From contig CM028336.1 of assembly GCA_016647705.1 (NCBI GenBank), positions 8,759,380 through 8,823,379 on the forward strand: a stretch of 64,000 nt of DNA, read 5' to 3'. Of the stretch, positions 21,655-33,437 are shown in pieces (within the stretch, counting starts at the first letter, position 1; each line of letters starts with the position of its first letter). Below the pieces are notes generated by a model. The model worked only from the letters and a program-made list of their open reading frames with translations. It did no database searches and had not been told where the DNA came from. The DNA is from Eucommia ulmoides. Taxonomy: Eukaryota > Streptophyta > Magnoliopsida > Garryales > Eucommiaceae. Made by a program: the position numbers and the translations under genes.

Positions 21655-22949
21655 TAAGGACATTTTCGCAATTTTTATAATTTTTTCATGTAGGGTTTTC
21701 CTTTATATATGTTATATAAGACCTCTTGACGGCTACATGTTTTTGGTTTGAATAAAATATTGAGATTTTTCTCAATCCTTCATTTCAAGTTCTCGGCATT
21801 CTTTGTGAATCAACAAGTTCTATGTGAATTAAAACTAATTAGGAGAATACATATTAAAAACTTTAAATCTAGAGAGAGTGAGTATTGTAATCCCATTCCA
21901 AATCAATCAACATAATTTCTGTAAAATTTTCAACAGAAAAACATGCCAAAAAATATTTTTAAACTAATTAAATCACATAATAAGTAATAATTAACTAAAA
22001 ATTATTTTTAATCCTAAAAAAATAAAATAAATTTTACAAAAAATTAGAGGACAAAAACACAAGTGCACAGAAAAAAATGGTACCTAAAACGGGTCCCAAA
22101 TGATGTCTCACACGTCCCCACGTGCCTGTGCTGCGCGTGGGGAATGAAGACCTCGGCTGGAGGTTGTCTTCAACTTCCAGCCGGGTCCTGAACCAGGTCA
22201 TTTGACTCGGTTTCGACCTGGTACTTCAAAATCCCAAAATATATTGTTTTTCTCCAATTTTTTGTGGGTTTATGTAGATTCATATATTTCTAACATGTTT
22301 ATAACAATTAATTGAGGAAAAAACATGAGAATAGTTACTAAAAATGAAGAACAAATCGCGGTTTTATACATCTTCATGGCCAAAACATAAAACTCAATGT
22401 TAATCTTTATTTCTACTGAATTTTATATGAGTTTGTATCTAATATTAATTTAAAACATTTCTACAACGTTTAATTGAACCAAAAACGCGTCTATATCCCT
22501 TGATTTAAAAAAAAAAAAGAATCTCGATTTTTCTAGGGTTTCGTAGCCGAAACTTCGGCGTTCAAATACTCACTGATTACCCAACAAAATAACACATAAA
22601 TACATTAAATTGAAGCTTGAATCAAGAGGAACAAAAGACCTAGGGTTTTACAATTAACCGAAGCAAAAAATTACATGAAATCACGGCCCAAAGTTTCGAT
22701 TTCGAGAGTTTTCTAGGGTTCGTAGTCGAAAATTCAATGTCGAAATACTCTTTGTTTGCATAACCAAATAGCACGTATAACATATCAATTTAAAACTTAA
22801 ATTAAGAGGAATAAAACCCCTAAAATTTCACAGTCAATCGAAAAGAAAAAACACATGAAATCATGTCCGCAAGTTTTTGTTTTGTTTAAGAACAGAAAAT
22901 AAAAAAAAAAGTTTCTAAAAAATAATTGTCTATCCTGAATCATGTACGT
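21655..22949. other. LARD interior, right part, with a two-copy 165-170-bp duplication
   Basis: Near 22530-22690 and 22695-22870 the block TTTCTAGGGTTTCGTAG, GAAATACTC, AAGAGGAACAAAAGACCTAG and TTACATGAAATCA is repeated with moderate divergence. 22090-22230 is GC-rich. No pol-like frame. Confidence 0.6.
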
Positions 22950-22963
22950 AAGCTTTGATACCA
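22950..22963 (-). other. Primer binding site (initiator tRNA-Met type)
   Basis: On the minus strand TGGTATCAAAGCTT follows the 5' LTR end after two bases, matching the 3' end complement of plant initiator tRNA-Met (TGGTATCAGAGC) with one change. Confidence 0.8.
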
Positions 22964-22965
22964 CA

Positions 22966-23430
22966 TGTTGATTATATCTCATAATCACAATAATTCGGAA
23001 TTACTTAATAATCTAAAACACACATGGATTATGGGACACAACAATGAAGAACGGTAATTGAAAACGTACCTGTCTCGACCATTGTAGGAGATTGAACTGC
23101 TACAGCGGAACACGCACTAGGTCTTCCTCCCTATGATCTAGATTATTTTGGTGGCGGCTCTCAATAGAAAAACATCCCTTAATGATCTAGATTAGGGAGT
23201 GAACCGAGTTATATATACTAGAGTTTCTCGTTGGGCCCTCTCATAACGGGTTTCAACGAAACCCTAAACCTACAATTGTCATTTAATTGAGTTTCTACAT
23301 AAAAGACGCTATAACCCAAATTAAAATATGATCACTAATTATTTGAATTGCGTAAATAATAGATTATCCATTAACCTATTTTGTAAAATAATTAATTCAA
23401 TTAATGTTACCCATAAAAAATATTCCAATA
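22966..23430 (-). repeat. 5' LTR of the LARD-type element
   Basis: 465 bp, collinear with the copy at 14892-15354 over its whole length, sharing ATGATCTAGATTATT, GTTTCTCGTTGGGCCCTC and CAATTAATGTTA blocks. Confidence 0.85.
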
Positions 23431-23919
23431 AGTCATTCTATATTTTAGTAACCAAATATATAATTCTCTTGGTGTTGCTATATAATGGTGAGCAATTTGG
23501 ATGGGTTGGACTTTAAATAGGTGATTCATTTAAGCCCAAAAACATATTTTGGATTTAAACATAATGCCCATTCTTGAAAATGCAATTAATTCTCTAATAC
23601 AAGTTTGTTGAGAGAGAGCAATAAAAAAAAAACTCAGTTTTAAGATTAACTACAGTAAATATATCTTAGTTAATGTTAACAAAAAAAAAAAAAAAATATT
23701 TAAAAATAAATTACTCTATATAAATGAATAACACCCTCCCCACCCCCACGGAGAAAGAATATACACCAAACCCCCCATATTTTTGTCCTTATTTATAATT
23801 ACATAAAGGTTTACGCGCGCCCGCACACACACACGTGTGCGTGTGTGTTATTTTTAGTATATGATTACATTTTTGTTTGTGGATATACATCCATTGTATA
23901 TATAAATATATATTGTTAG
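23431..23919. other. Intergenic, with CA/TG dyad
   Basis: AT-rich, no gene. At 23823-23848 a CA run is followed by its inverted TG run (ACACACACGTGTGCGTGTGT), a near-perfect alternating purine-pyrimidine dyad. Confidence 0.6.
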
Positions 23920-23924
23920 TGGGT

Positions 23925-26022
23925 TGTAATATCCTGAAAATTTATATTTCGAAAAATAATATTTTAAAGCTAAATACTCTTGAAGTTATTTGATATATCG
24001 TGAAAATTTTAAGGTGTGAATGAATATTCTATAACTATTGGGCATACAAGTGTAATTATTGGGTTTAGTAGTAATATTATATAAATTATGAAATGTTAGT
24101 GTAATTTTTTATAAAAATCTCAAATAGTAAAATGAGTAGGTGTAGAGAAAGTTTTGGGTGTGTGTTGGTACATGTGTGTGATCAAGTAATGTGTGAGTGT
24201 GTTGTGTGAGAAGAAAAGATGAGGAGACAATGAAGTGACAAGAATGAGGAATATGGGGGATTGGGAAGAGGTAAAGTTAAAATATTTTAATTATTAATGA
24301 TTATTATATATTTTAATATTATATTATATATATAAATATATATAGATAGATAGAAAGAGAGTTAAAGGAGAGATGAGTCTTTTGTTTTGTGGCTTGAATT
24401 GAAATCACACGCGAGAGGAGCAAAGACAGTGCATAAATTGTAATACCTGATTTTTTTTTTAAAATAAATAAATTATTTTTATATAAATTTAATATTTTTG
24501 GGAACTGATTTTGTAAATTTATGTTATAAATAATATTTGATAATTTTTTGGAGTTAAATGTTTATTTTAAAAATTTTGAGACTAATGTGTTATTAAAAAT
24601 ATACTTTTAAGAGTTTTGGAGTATAATTAATATTTTTGTTATTTTTAAGGGGACAAAACGTAAATAATATAAAAAATTATGTGCTATCTTTGAAGACAAT
24701 ACATAAATTTTAAAGTTTTACATGCATACACGTGCATGTGTTAATTATATAATAATAATAATAATAAGATTCCTTATCAGATAAGGAAATGAATGAAGTT
24801 ATATTTATATATATATATATACACACAAACACACACATTAGGAACAGAGCAGGGAGAAATGGAGAAATATATATTAAGAATATCACCAGGATAATAAGTT
24901 ACGGTATTATATATCCGGATGTTCCGGTTTAGATTTCGGCTTCAGATTTCAGGTAGACTTTTTAACTTTTCTAATATTTGTATTTAATCTGTCTATTGGG
25001 TGATTTACGTTATTATTGTCGGTGAATTTATCGTTGTTAGTTCGCATGAAATAATTATGATTATGTAAAAATTATGTGAAAATCATGCAAATGTGTTTTA
25101 TTTGTCGTGATAATTAAATGCACGTATTAGAGGGGTTGGAGTTTTACTGAACGTTAGCTCACAACCCCATAATTTTGATTGCAGAACCGATGAAAATGAG
25201 ACAACGACGGGAATTTTAATAGAATTTCTATTTGTAATAATTGTAATTAATATTTACAGTTGTAAAAACTGACGTGATAAATTGAATATAATTATTGTCC
25301 TCGTATAAAATTTAAACCGATAATTATAATTGTCGCTGTAATTGTATATTAAATTACAAATTTAAACATTAGTATTAAATTGATCGGCGCCAAGAATTTA
25401 TTTGGGTATTTAAAAATAATGTGGTGAAAAGAATTTCAGCTGAATTTCTAATTAATTTGTAATAATTGAATTTATTATTTACCGGTGTAAAAATTGAATC
25501 AATCAATTCGATATTTGTGATTGTCGCCATGTGTTGTAAAATTTCTCGGATTAATTTCGGAATAAATTATTGGTTATTCAGTTTTATTTAAATTGTAATT
25601 ATTATATTTAATAATTACCGTTGTAAAATTGACGCGATAAATATATGTCAATTATCGAGATTAATTCCCAAATGAAATAACATTTTTTTTTTCTTTTGAT
25701 GTATTTGAAAATAGTGTGGTGCGAAGAATTTTATTCGAATTTTTATCAAATGTGTAAAAATTGTATTTATTATTCATTGCTGTAAAATCGGCTCGAAAAT
25801 TTGATAATTTTAATTATTGTCGTCATGTGTAAAATTTATCTTCTTTTTTTTTTTAATTAAAATATTGATTATTAGTAAAATTATCGTCGATAATTTTAAC
25901 TGTCGCCGTCGCATTATAAAATATATCAGATTTTATAGAATGAAAATTTAGTCAATCGATTTTGGTATTAATTCTCCAATGGGAGAAACCGAGTGACAGC
26001 CTTAGGAAACCAGACCGTTACA
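23925..26022 (+). mobile_element. Solo LTR (chromovirus type) with two LTR starts
   Basis: Bounded by perfect TGGGT duplications (23920-23924 and 26023-26027). Begins TGTAATATCCTGAAAATTTA and ends GGAAACCAGACCGTTACA. A second LTR-type start, TGTAATACCTGA, lies at 24439; from there it aligns with the solo LTR 44073-44984 in inverse orientation. 23925-24438 instead aligns with the outer LTRs of the 42892-49091 element. The part 25190-25970 is an array of diverged repeats. No coding content. Confidence 0.8.
25190..25970 (+). repeat. Diverged tandem repeats inside the solo LTR
   Basis: About five copies of a unit containing GAATTTCTATTTGTAATAAT, ATTTACAGTTGTAAAAAC and ATTATTGTCGCCATGT-like blocks, period roughly 120-190 bp. 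The corresponding LTR at 44073-44984 has only one or two units, so LTR length here varies by unit gain or loss. Confidence 0.6.
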
Positions 26023-26059
26023 TGGGTCGCCAAAGGTATACATAATTATATTAATTTTG

Positions 26060-26300
26060 TGGAGGTATGAAGGTTTATATAATTAATATTTTTTTTTGGA
26101 TGTGTAAATGTTTATATAATTTTTTTTATGGGTGTAGAAAACAATTTTGGATGTGGAAAGGTTCAGATAATTTTTTTTCGTGGGTACATATATATATTAT
26201 TTGTGGGTGCTTAAATGTTTATATACTGATTATTCTCTTTGCGGGTGCCTAAATTTTTATATAATTATATTTTTGCTTGTGGGTGTCTAAATGTAAGTTG
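26060..26300. repeat. Degenerate minisatellite, about 35-45 bp unit
   Basis: Around six units of TTTGTGGGTGTCTAAATG followed by TTTATATAATT, variously mutated. The 61-residue Cys-containing open frame here is a repeat translation. Confidence 0.75.
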
Positions 26301-27250
26301 TTTATTTGTAGATATGGTGGAAGATAGAAAATAAAGAGAAATGATAAATTACGATTTGAATCAACTAGAAGTGTTAGTGAAGCTTAATAAGCTTCCATTA
26401 AATCATCCGATGGCCAAGAAAATAATTATTTTTTTTTTATGACGATCTTTCCTAATGGACACATAACTATTTCTTTGCAACATTAGATTAAAAAATAAAA
26501 TATATTTGCTTCCTCAGAATTTCATATATCTTCATAATGATACTAACAATTTTTTTTAATAATATTTTCCCATTTTATCATTTATAAATACTACATCCAA
26601 TCTGTTGTTAGCCTTCTGTTTTTTAATATTTCAAGTATTCATTCAATAAATTAAAAATAAAAATAACAACAAATAATTTTTTTAAAAATTAATTTTTAAT
26701 AAAAAAAAAACAATGATCAATATTAAATACAATATCATTTTCTAACACTTTATAATAGAATTAATTAAAAAACTAATAAAACAAAAAAAATAAATATATG
26801 CAAAATGAAATATAATAAATAACCAAATTACATTAACATTAATTTAATAATTTTTGTTTTTATTATATTATATTAATATATATTTTTTTAAGACCCGTGG
26901 TCAAAAACTAGTTTTTAAATAAAATAAGATATGTTTGTTAGTTTTCCGATTGATAGAAGAAGAAGATGAATGAGACAAGATATCTTTATTCTACAACTAA
27001 TGAGCAATGACTTGACTTAGACAGACAGGCATGGAATATTTAAAAAATAAAGTCCGCATTTCAAAGTCAAAAAGTTAAAAAACAATTTTGGTTGAAATAA
27101 TCATCATAATTTGATTGAAGAGGGAGAGACCTCACCTTTCTCTTCCACCATCATATAATCATCACATTTAGATTTAGGTCCGGCACGTGAACAAACATTT
27201 CGTAATGATTGTAATTTCTTATTGACGTGCTTCTTAATAAATTATAAATC
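26301..27250. other. AT-rich intergenic, nothing recognised
   Basis: No gene-like frame and no clear terminal repeats. A short hairpin GAAGCTTAATAAGCTTC lies near 26379. Confidence 0.5.
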
Positions 27251-27682
27251 TAGGTTTGGTTAGGGTTTTTATTTTTGATTTTTTTTTTTTAAAATTAATA
27301 TACTAAAATGCATTTGATAAATATGTTTTTGTTCTCAAAATTTTTGAAATAATTTAAAAATAGTTCTTGAATTCCATGAGAATTTGAAAAACAAAAAAAA
27401 TTGATTCTTATTTATTCTCATTGTCACCTGGCCGGATACTATCATTCCGTCGTCCACCAACACTATGCCGGTTGCCATACATTTAAAACTAAAAAAGAGA
27501 ATAAAATGTTGCAACCAAACATATTTCTTGTTTTCGTTCTCATAAATTAAAAGAAACAATTTAAGGACAATGGTCATTATCAAAGATATTTTTATTTCCA
27601 GAATATTGTAGAACGGAAACATAATTTTCATCCCAATTTATTAAAAATAGAAATAGAAAGATAAAAACACTAACCAAACGTC
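27251..27682. mobile_element. Small TIR element (MITE), superfamily uncertain
   Basis: Left end TAGGTTTGGTTAGGGTTTTT; right end on the other strand GACGTTTGGTTAGTGTTTTT, about 20 bp with few mismatches. Interior AT-rich; the 98-residue minus-strand frame has no recognisable domain. No target duplication could be fixed. Confidence 0.5.
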
Positions 27683-27904
27683 ACCTTGTTGTCCTCCGCT
27701 CTCCCATCTTTCTTTCATCTTAAAATAGTAAAACTTCAATGTCTTGCTACGACTTGTTTGTTTACCTACTTTAAAAACAACTACCCAACTACCAATTTTT
27801 AATACCCAAAGAAAAAAAAGGGGAAACATCTAATTTTCTATGATATTTTGATTAACACAACACTTTTCCTGTGGGACTTGAAAATCTAAGAATTTTTATA
27901 ACAA

Positions 27905-28977
27905 GGGAAAATTACATTTTCGGTCCCCCTATTTTTAGCAAGTGTTCTATTCACTCATCTAACTTTAAAACCAAACAATAGAATTTAATTATTTCAAGTT
28001 CAATTATTTTTAGAGGGGAAACAAAATCTAAAAAACAGATGATCCATTGAATTTATCTAATGTGTAAAAAGTACCAATTTAATCTTTTAATTATGATATC
28101 CAAATACATAAGGTCTACCCAGCCTTGGGTATGGGTGGAAAACCCCATCACGTGATTTGTACATAACATTATATGATTTTTTGAACATTCCAAATTCAGG
28201 TATTATAGACTAACCATAAGGATAGAGATCAGTCTAGGTTTTTGAAGATGAAATATCTACATCAGCAAAATGACCAGAAAAGACACATTTTGAAACCAAT
28301 GATATATATCAACGAAATGACCAAATGTATATTATTTTGAAACCAATAATAACATGTTTACCATTTTTTCATCAAATTTTTACATTTCGTGTTACATTCA
28401 ACATTTTATTTCAAAACTTTCGTAATTTTTTACATTGTGTTGAATTTAACATGATATTTTTTCATGATCTAATTATATATTTAGATTCGTCTGAATAAAA
28501 TCTTCAAAATGATATCATGTTAATAATTTTTTTCATCAAAATTTCACATTCGTGTTATCTTCAAACATAAATTTCACATTCATATTACATTCAACAAAAA
28601 ATTCATCATCTTATTGAATTCAATACAATGATAAATCATATAGCAAAATATATACAAATAGATGTTTTGAAGCCAATGATTCTAAGATGGTAAATCTGTA
28701 ATCAATTCAAGCAAACAAAATATTAAAAAAAATAAATCAATATTTTAAGAATATAAATGTGATTTACTTTTAATTTGATAATTTTTCTTAATCATATAAA
28801 TACGTTCCATAAATATATGTTAATTTGCGGAAGGACAACATCGTCCGTATCCTTTTAACTCGTAATATAGTTTCAAAAGTGAAAATTAATTGTTTCATTT
28901 GAAAAGTTATAAGATAATTTCGTCAATTTGTACTCTTAATGAAACCATTTTTTCGTTATCCCAAATGTAATTCACCC
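27905..28977. mobile_element. Possible Mutator-like element
   Basis: Left end GGGAAAATTACATTTTCGGT and, on the other strand, right end GGGTGAATTACATTTGGGAT resemble each other and the MULE termini at 4432. Flanking 9-mers TTATAACAA and TAATAAAAC match only 6 of 9. The interior carries a few copies of the motif GTGTTACATTCAAC, the reverse complement of the array at 30650-31890. Non-coding. Confidence 0.4.
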
Positions 28978-30051
28978 TAATAAAACTTAGCTCGATTGTA
29001 ATAATCTGATAAACCTAATATGAAATCATTTCTTTGACCTGTCCGTCCATGAGAGAGAGAGAGAAGCAACATGTATTTTCGGGAAAACTGCAAATTTAAG
29101 TGTCGGACTAAAATTGATAGTGCAACAGACAAGATTTAACCTTAATCACGTTCCTTAATCATTGGGTTTTCATTGTTCTTAACGAACTCAAATAGAAAGG
29201 TAGCTCATCAAAAAAACAAACAAATACATGGAGTCAAATTAATTATAATTTTAGTGTAATATGGTGCAAAATAATATTCAATACCTTCGAAATGTAAAAT
29301 TATGATTGATAAATAAAATCATAAAAATCGTTCGTAAAAATAGTATGTCATATATTAACAATTGAATAACATTTAAGATCTTTTTCATAAAAATATATAA
29401 ATAAAGAAATGTATTTTTTTTTCAAAATTAAAACAACTCTTAAATGAAAAAATCCCATAAAAAGTTTAATTTAAAAATTCTTCTTAATTATGCTTTTTTA
29501 GGTTTCTACCAAATAGTTAGAGTATTTTTTATAGAAAAAAATATATTTTTAATTACAATTACGCTATTTTGTTTTAAAATTACTCAATTGCAATTTGTAG
29601 TTCTATATTGCAAATAAAAATATCGAGAAAAAAAAACTTGTGTGCATATATATGAAATATTTAATAATATATATTAAATGTTTCTCTTAAGAATAATAAT
29701 TGAAAATATGAGTCTTTAATTTTTAATCTTTTAAGGACAATTTTAGTACAAATGAATGGTCAAGAAATTTTTGATTTTTATAATAGTTATGGATAGATAT
29801 AATAATATTTGTAATGTAATAAATATTTTTATTAAAAAAAGAGAGTTACAAAGTAATTTTATTTTTTATTGTACCTATGTAAATGAATAGCAATAGAAAC
29901 TTTAGTATGTAAATGAATAGCAATAGAAACTTTAGCGATGGTAAAAATCACGTGATTTGTATTGATAATATTCACAAAGATAGTAAAGACTTTTACGTAA
30001 AATCACATCTACTAATGAATAGTAATTAGAACCTTGTTGTATATATTGGGA
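28978..30051. other. AT-rich intergenic with a 31-bp duplication
   Basis: The block TATGTAAATGAATAGCAATA plus GAAACTTTAG occurs twice in tandem at about 29877-29937. AATGAATAGTAA-type motifs here resemble the ends of the element at 35390-36640. Nothing coding. Confidence 0.5.
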
Positions 30052-30649
30052 CGCTTACTGGTCACTCCCATTTGACAATTCCATGTACCGATCTAACCCA
30101 AGAGTTTTTTTTTGGACTAATAACTCCCATTGTATTTCCCTGACTAAAATACCCCTCATTAATTTTTTTGCAACTAATTCCTTAAATATTAGCTTCACAA
30201 CCGCGCACTTCATTTGACCATGATCCGACATCGCGTCGCCGTTACTTCGCCTTTGACATCTCTGTTCCCCATTCGCCGTCTCTGTCACCATCGTCGTTGC
30301 CGTTCATCACTAAAAACTTAAACGATTCCTGCAAGAGAAATCAAATCCAAACACTATGGAAATTAAATCCATAAAACCCTAAATCGATTTGCAGAGAATG
30401 ATTCTTACCGTTCGTATTGTCTTTCACCTTCGCCGTTCGCCGCCGCCGTTTGTTGTTGACCGACCGACAGGAGTAGCTGAAGCTTCACGATACATGGAGC
30501 TACGGTTTCGAAATAAAAATTAGCATTATTACATTTTGCACCCTCTATTTCAACGTTAGTTTCGATTTTTTTTTTAACACTTTATTCTCTAAAAACTTCA
30601 CAACTTTGTTTTGACCAGTCAATTGTTTTCAGTGTGTGTCAAAATTTTA

Positions 30650-31890
30650 GAGTGCCTGTTGAATGTAACACTCTCTAGGTGTTTGAATGTCACGCTGCCT
30701 AATATTCTCAAACATCAATTTTTTAGACAATTCAATAACATTAGTTACATTTCTCAACCCTTATTGTATTTTAGATCAAACTATATACCACATATTTTAG
30801 GGGTTTCGAACCCCCCAATTTATTTTTAGTGTGTGTGTTGAATGTAACACTTGTCGAATTATGACAAAATTCAAAAGAACCTCATGTATGTTGAATGTAA
30901 CACTCTCTGATTTTGTCAAACTATTCAAAAACAAATACTTGTTGAATGTATACTTCCTAATATTGTCAAAAATCAAAATTCAAAGTTTATAAAATTGTAT
31001 GTTGAATGTAACACTGTATACGCGTTGAATATAACACTTTATGATCTTGTCAAACTATTCAAAAATAATATACTTATTGAATGTAACACTTCTTAATATT
31101 GTCAAAAATCAAAATTCAAAGTTTATAAAAGTGTGTGTTGAATGTAACATTATATACGTGTTGAATGTAAGACTGTCTAATATCTCAAAAATAATTTTTT
31201 TTAGAAAATTCAATAATATTAATTACATTTATCACCTTTTATTTTATTTTAAATCAAACCACATACCACATGTTTTAAGGTTCTTGAACCCCCCAATTTG
31301 TTTTCAGTGTGTGTTGAATGTAACACTTGTCGAATCATGACAAAATTCAAAAGAACCCCATGTGTGTTGAATTTAACACTTCCTAATATTGTCAAAAATC
31401 AAAATTCAAAGTTTATAAAAATGTGTATTGAATGTAACACTATATACGTGTTGAATGTAACACTCTCTGATCTTGTCAAACTATTCAAAAATAATATGTT
31501 TGTTGAATGTAACACTTCCTAATATTGTCAAAAATCAAAATTCAAAGTTTATAAAAGTGTGTATTGAATGTAACACTGTATACGTGTTGAATGTAATAGT
31601 ATCTAATATTCTCAAAAATAATTTGTTTTAGAAAATTCAATAACATTAATTACATTTCTCATCCATTATTTTATTTTAGATCAAACCACATACCACATAT
31701 TTTAGAGTTCCCGAACCCCCCATTTATTTTTAGTGTGTGTCGAATGTAACACTTGTTTAATCTTGACATAATTCAAAAATCCTGTCTGAATTAACACACA
31801 CTGTGCGTGTCGAATGTAACACTCAATTCGAACATGAGGAAAGAGAGATAAAAAATTCAAAATACGTGTTGAATGTAACATTGTCTAAAA
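30650..31890 (+). repeat. Array of about 20 GTTGAATGTAACAC motifs in a higher-order repeat
   Basis: TTGAATGTAACACT or one-base variants recurs about 20 times, all in plus orientation, with alternating spacers (CTCTCTGATCTTGTCAAACT; TTCCTAATATTGTCAAAAAT; GTATACGTG). Larger units of about 460 bp repeat, starting with AACCCCCCAATTTGTTTT-like blocks at about 30805, 31285 and 31710. Open frames rich in LNVTL are translations of the motif. Confidence 0.85.
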
Positions 31891-32012
31891 TGGATTTATA
31901 AATTTTTCTTAATAAACATTTTCAATACCTCACCTAAATGGTACCTTAGTATCATAAATTGGGAAAAGCAAGTTACATAGATACTCAAGACATTTCATCA
32001 AACATTGAATGC

Positions 32013-32432
32013 TCATGAACTGATGAACAAAAAATTCAAAAAGAAACGCATCAAAACAAACCAAAACAATAACATCATGATGATCAATGCATGAATCCTC
32101 AATAGCATTGAATAGATTTGAAGAACATAATTACCTCTAGTACAATAAAAGAGCAAAACAAATATCGAAAAATTGTTCTTCAATGAAGTCAGATTTTCTA
32201 ATTTCCACAAAAGTTCAGAAACCTGAATACCTCCCCGAAAGAGGGAGTGAACTTCCACCATGGCTGACGGACTTCCACTCGTAAATCCATCAATTGTAAA
32301 TTTCAAATCCAGCCCTAGCAATCTGAGAATACCTTCAAATTGAGATAAAAAAAAAAAGGAATGTAGAAACCTATCATACGGAAAATGGCTTTGAAAATCT
32401 TGTAAACCACGTATAGCAACCTTACCCCCCAA
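32013..32432 (-). other. 139-residue open frame, unrecognised
   Basis: A frame with mixed composition (MGGKVAIRGLQDFQSHFPYD at its start, LRLLGLDLKFTIDGFTSG in the middle) and a hydrophobic C-terminal third. I recognise no family. The N-terminal two thirds are less AT-biased than surroundings; the tail looks like translated AT-rich DNA. Possibly a captured, decayed gene fragment. Confidence 0.25.
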
Positions 32433-32760
32433 AATTAATAATCCTTGAATATCAAATCCCTAAGAAATCGAAAATACGAAAAGCATTCAACAATCGACTT
32501 ATAACAGATATACACAAGGCCGATGCACGATGGTTATTAAAGCTTGAATATCAATGAAGATCCAGATGGTTGATGAAAGCGACTACCCCCAAAACCCTAA
32601 AAATTGATCTCTGCCATCTGGAATCAATATCGAAAAAATGCTGTATTTTCGAAAAATAAAAAAATTGAAATTGACCAAGAGAGGGAGAGATAGTGCTTAC
32701 ATAGATCCTAGTGGGTGACGACGATGATGGCGGTGTGGACGATGACAACGATGATGGCTG

Positions 32761-33247
32761 ATGGCGACGTGAATACGACGATGACGACAATGGTGAAGTG
32801 AAGAATGACGACGAAGTGAAACGATGAATCCTTTAGAATACAACGCTTACTAGAGAATACGATGAGCATAATAGATGACGGTAGTGGAAGATGAGACGAC
32901 AGCGGAGGAGGAGGAGACGACAACGGTGAATGGAGAACGACGGCCGTCATGACTCGGGAGAGAGAACCAAAGGGAGATGAAGATAGAGAGAGAGACAGTA
33001 GGGTTGATGGCAACGTGAAGATGATGACGACAATGGCGAAGTGAAGAAAGACGACGAAGTGAAACGACGACTCCTTTAGAATATAACGCTTGCTAGAGGA
33101 TATGTAAACGTAATAGACGACGGCGGTGGAGCATGAGATGACAGCGGCAGAGGAGGAGACGACAGCGGTGGATAGGGAATGATGGCCATTATGACTCGGG
33201 AGAGAGAACTGAAGGGAGACGAAGATAGAGAGAGATAGTAGGGTTGA
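32761..33247. repeat. Two-copy 243-bp tandem duplication
   Basis: TGGCGACGTGAATACGACG at 32762 and TGGCAACGTGAAGATGATG at 33008 start two collinear copies. They share GAAGTGAAACGA, CTCCTTTAGAAT or ATCCTTTAGAAT, GACTCGGGAGAGAGAAC and AGTAGGGTTGA. The content is GACGA/GATGA triplet-rich on the plus strand and Ser/Pro-rich in minus-strand frames. Confidence 0.8.
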
Positions 33248-33437
33248 AAAATAATCAGGGGCAATTTAGTAATCTGACTTTTGAGAACTTTTTTGAATTT
33301 GAGACTAATCAGTTCATAAAATAGTTAGGGTAGGAGTAATCAGTCCATGAAATAATTAGGGTGGGAGTTTTGAGTTTATTATAAACTAGTTGGTATTCAT
33401 TGGTACGTGAAAAGTTATTTTAGGAGTGGGTGATAAT

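Larger units (their letters stand above)
14892..23430 (-). mobile_element. Large non-coding LTR retrotransposon (LARD-type), 8.5 kb
   Basis: Paired LTRs (14892-15354 and 22966-23430) in direct orientation, TGTTG...CAACA in plus-strand reading. In element sense (minus) the LTR starts TGTTGGAATATTTTTTATGG. A primer site complementary to initiator tRNA-Met lies just inside the right LTR, and a purine tract inside the left LTR. Target duplications AGCCA (14887-14891) and AGTCA (23431-23435) match 4 of 5. The interior (7.6 kb, including two Tourist-like MITEs) shows no gag or pol similarity, so it must have depended on another element. Hand comparison of the first 165 LTR bases shows about 25 differences, mostly transitions: old. 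LTR style suggests a Ty1/copia relative. Confidence 0.85.
30052..33437. mobile_element. Possible non-autonomous MULE-like element with gene-derived segment
   Basis: Left end (TTACTGGTCACTCCCATTTG, then ATGTACC) and right end on the other strand (TTATCACCCACTCCTAAAAT, then ACGTACC) align over about 45 bp at roughly 60 percent by eye, so the inverted repeat is weak. Between them lie a large GTTGAATGTAACAC array, a 139-residue minus-strand frame (32013-32432) of unknown kind, and a GC-richer, duplicated Ser/Leu-rich minus-strand segment (32551-33250). The latter two resemble a captured leader and first exon, as in Pack-MULEs. No transposase. Confidence 0.35.

Noticed and set aside
22950-22963. 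tRNA gene fragment
   Set aside because: The short match to initiator tRNA-Met is a retroelement primer site directly next to an LTR; no tRNA body is present. The same holds at 47701 and 56161.
30611-31522. Series of plus-strand frames rich in LNVTL
   Set aside because: Translations of the GTTGAATGTAACAC repeats.
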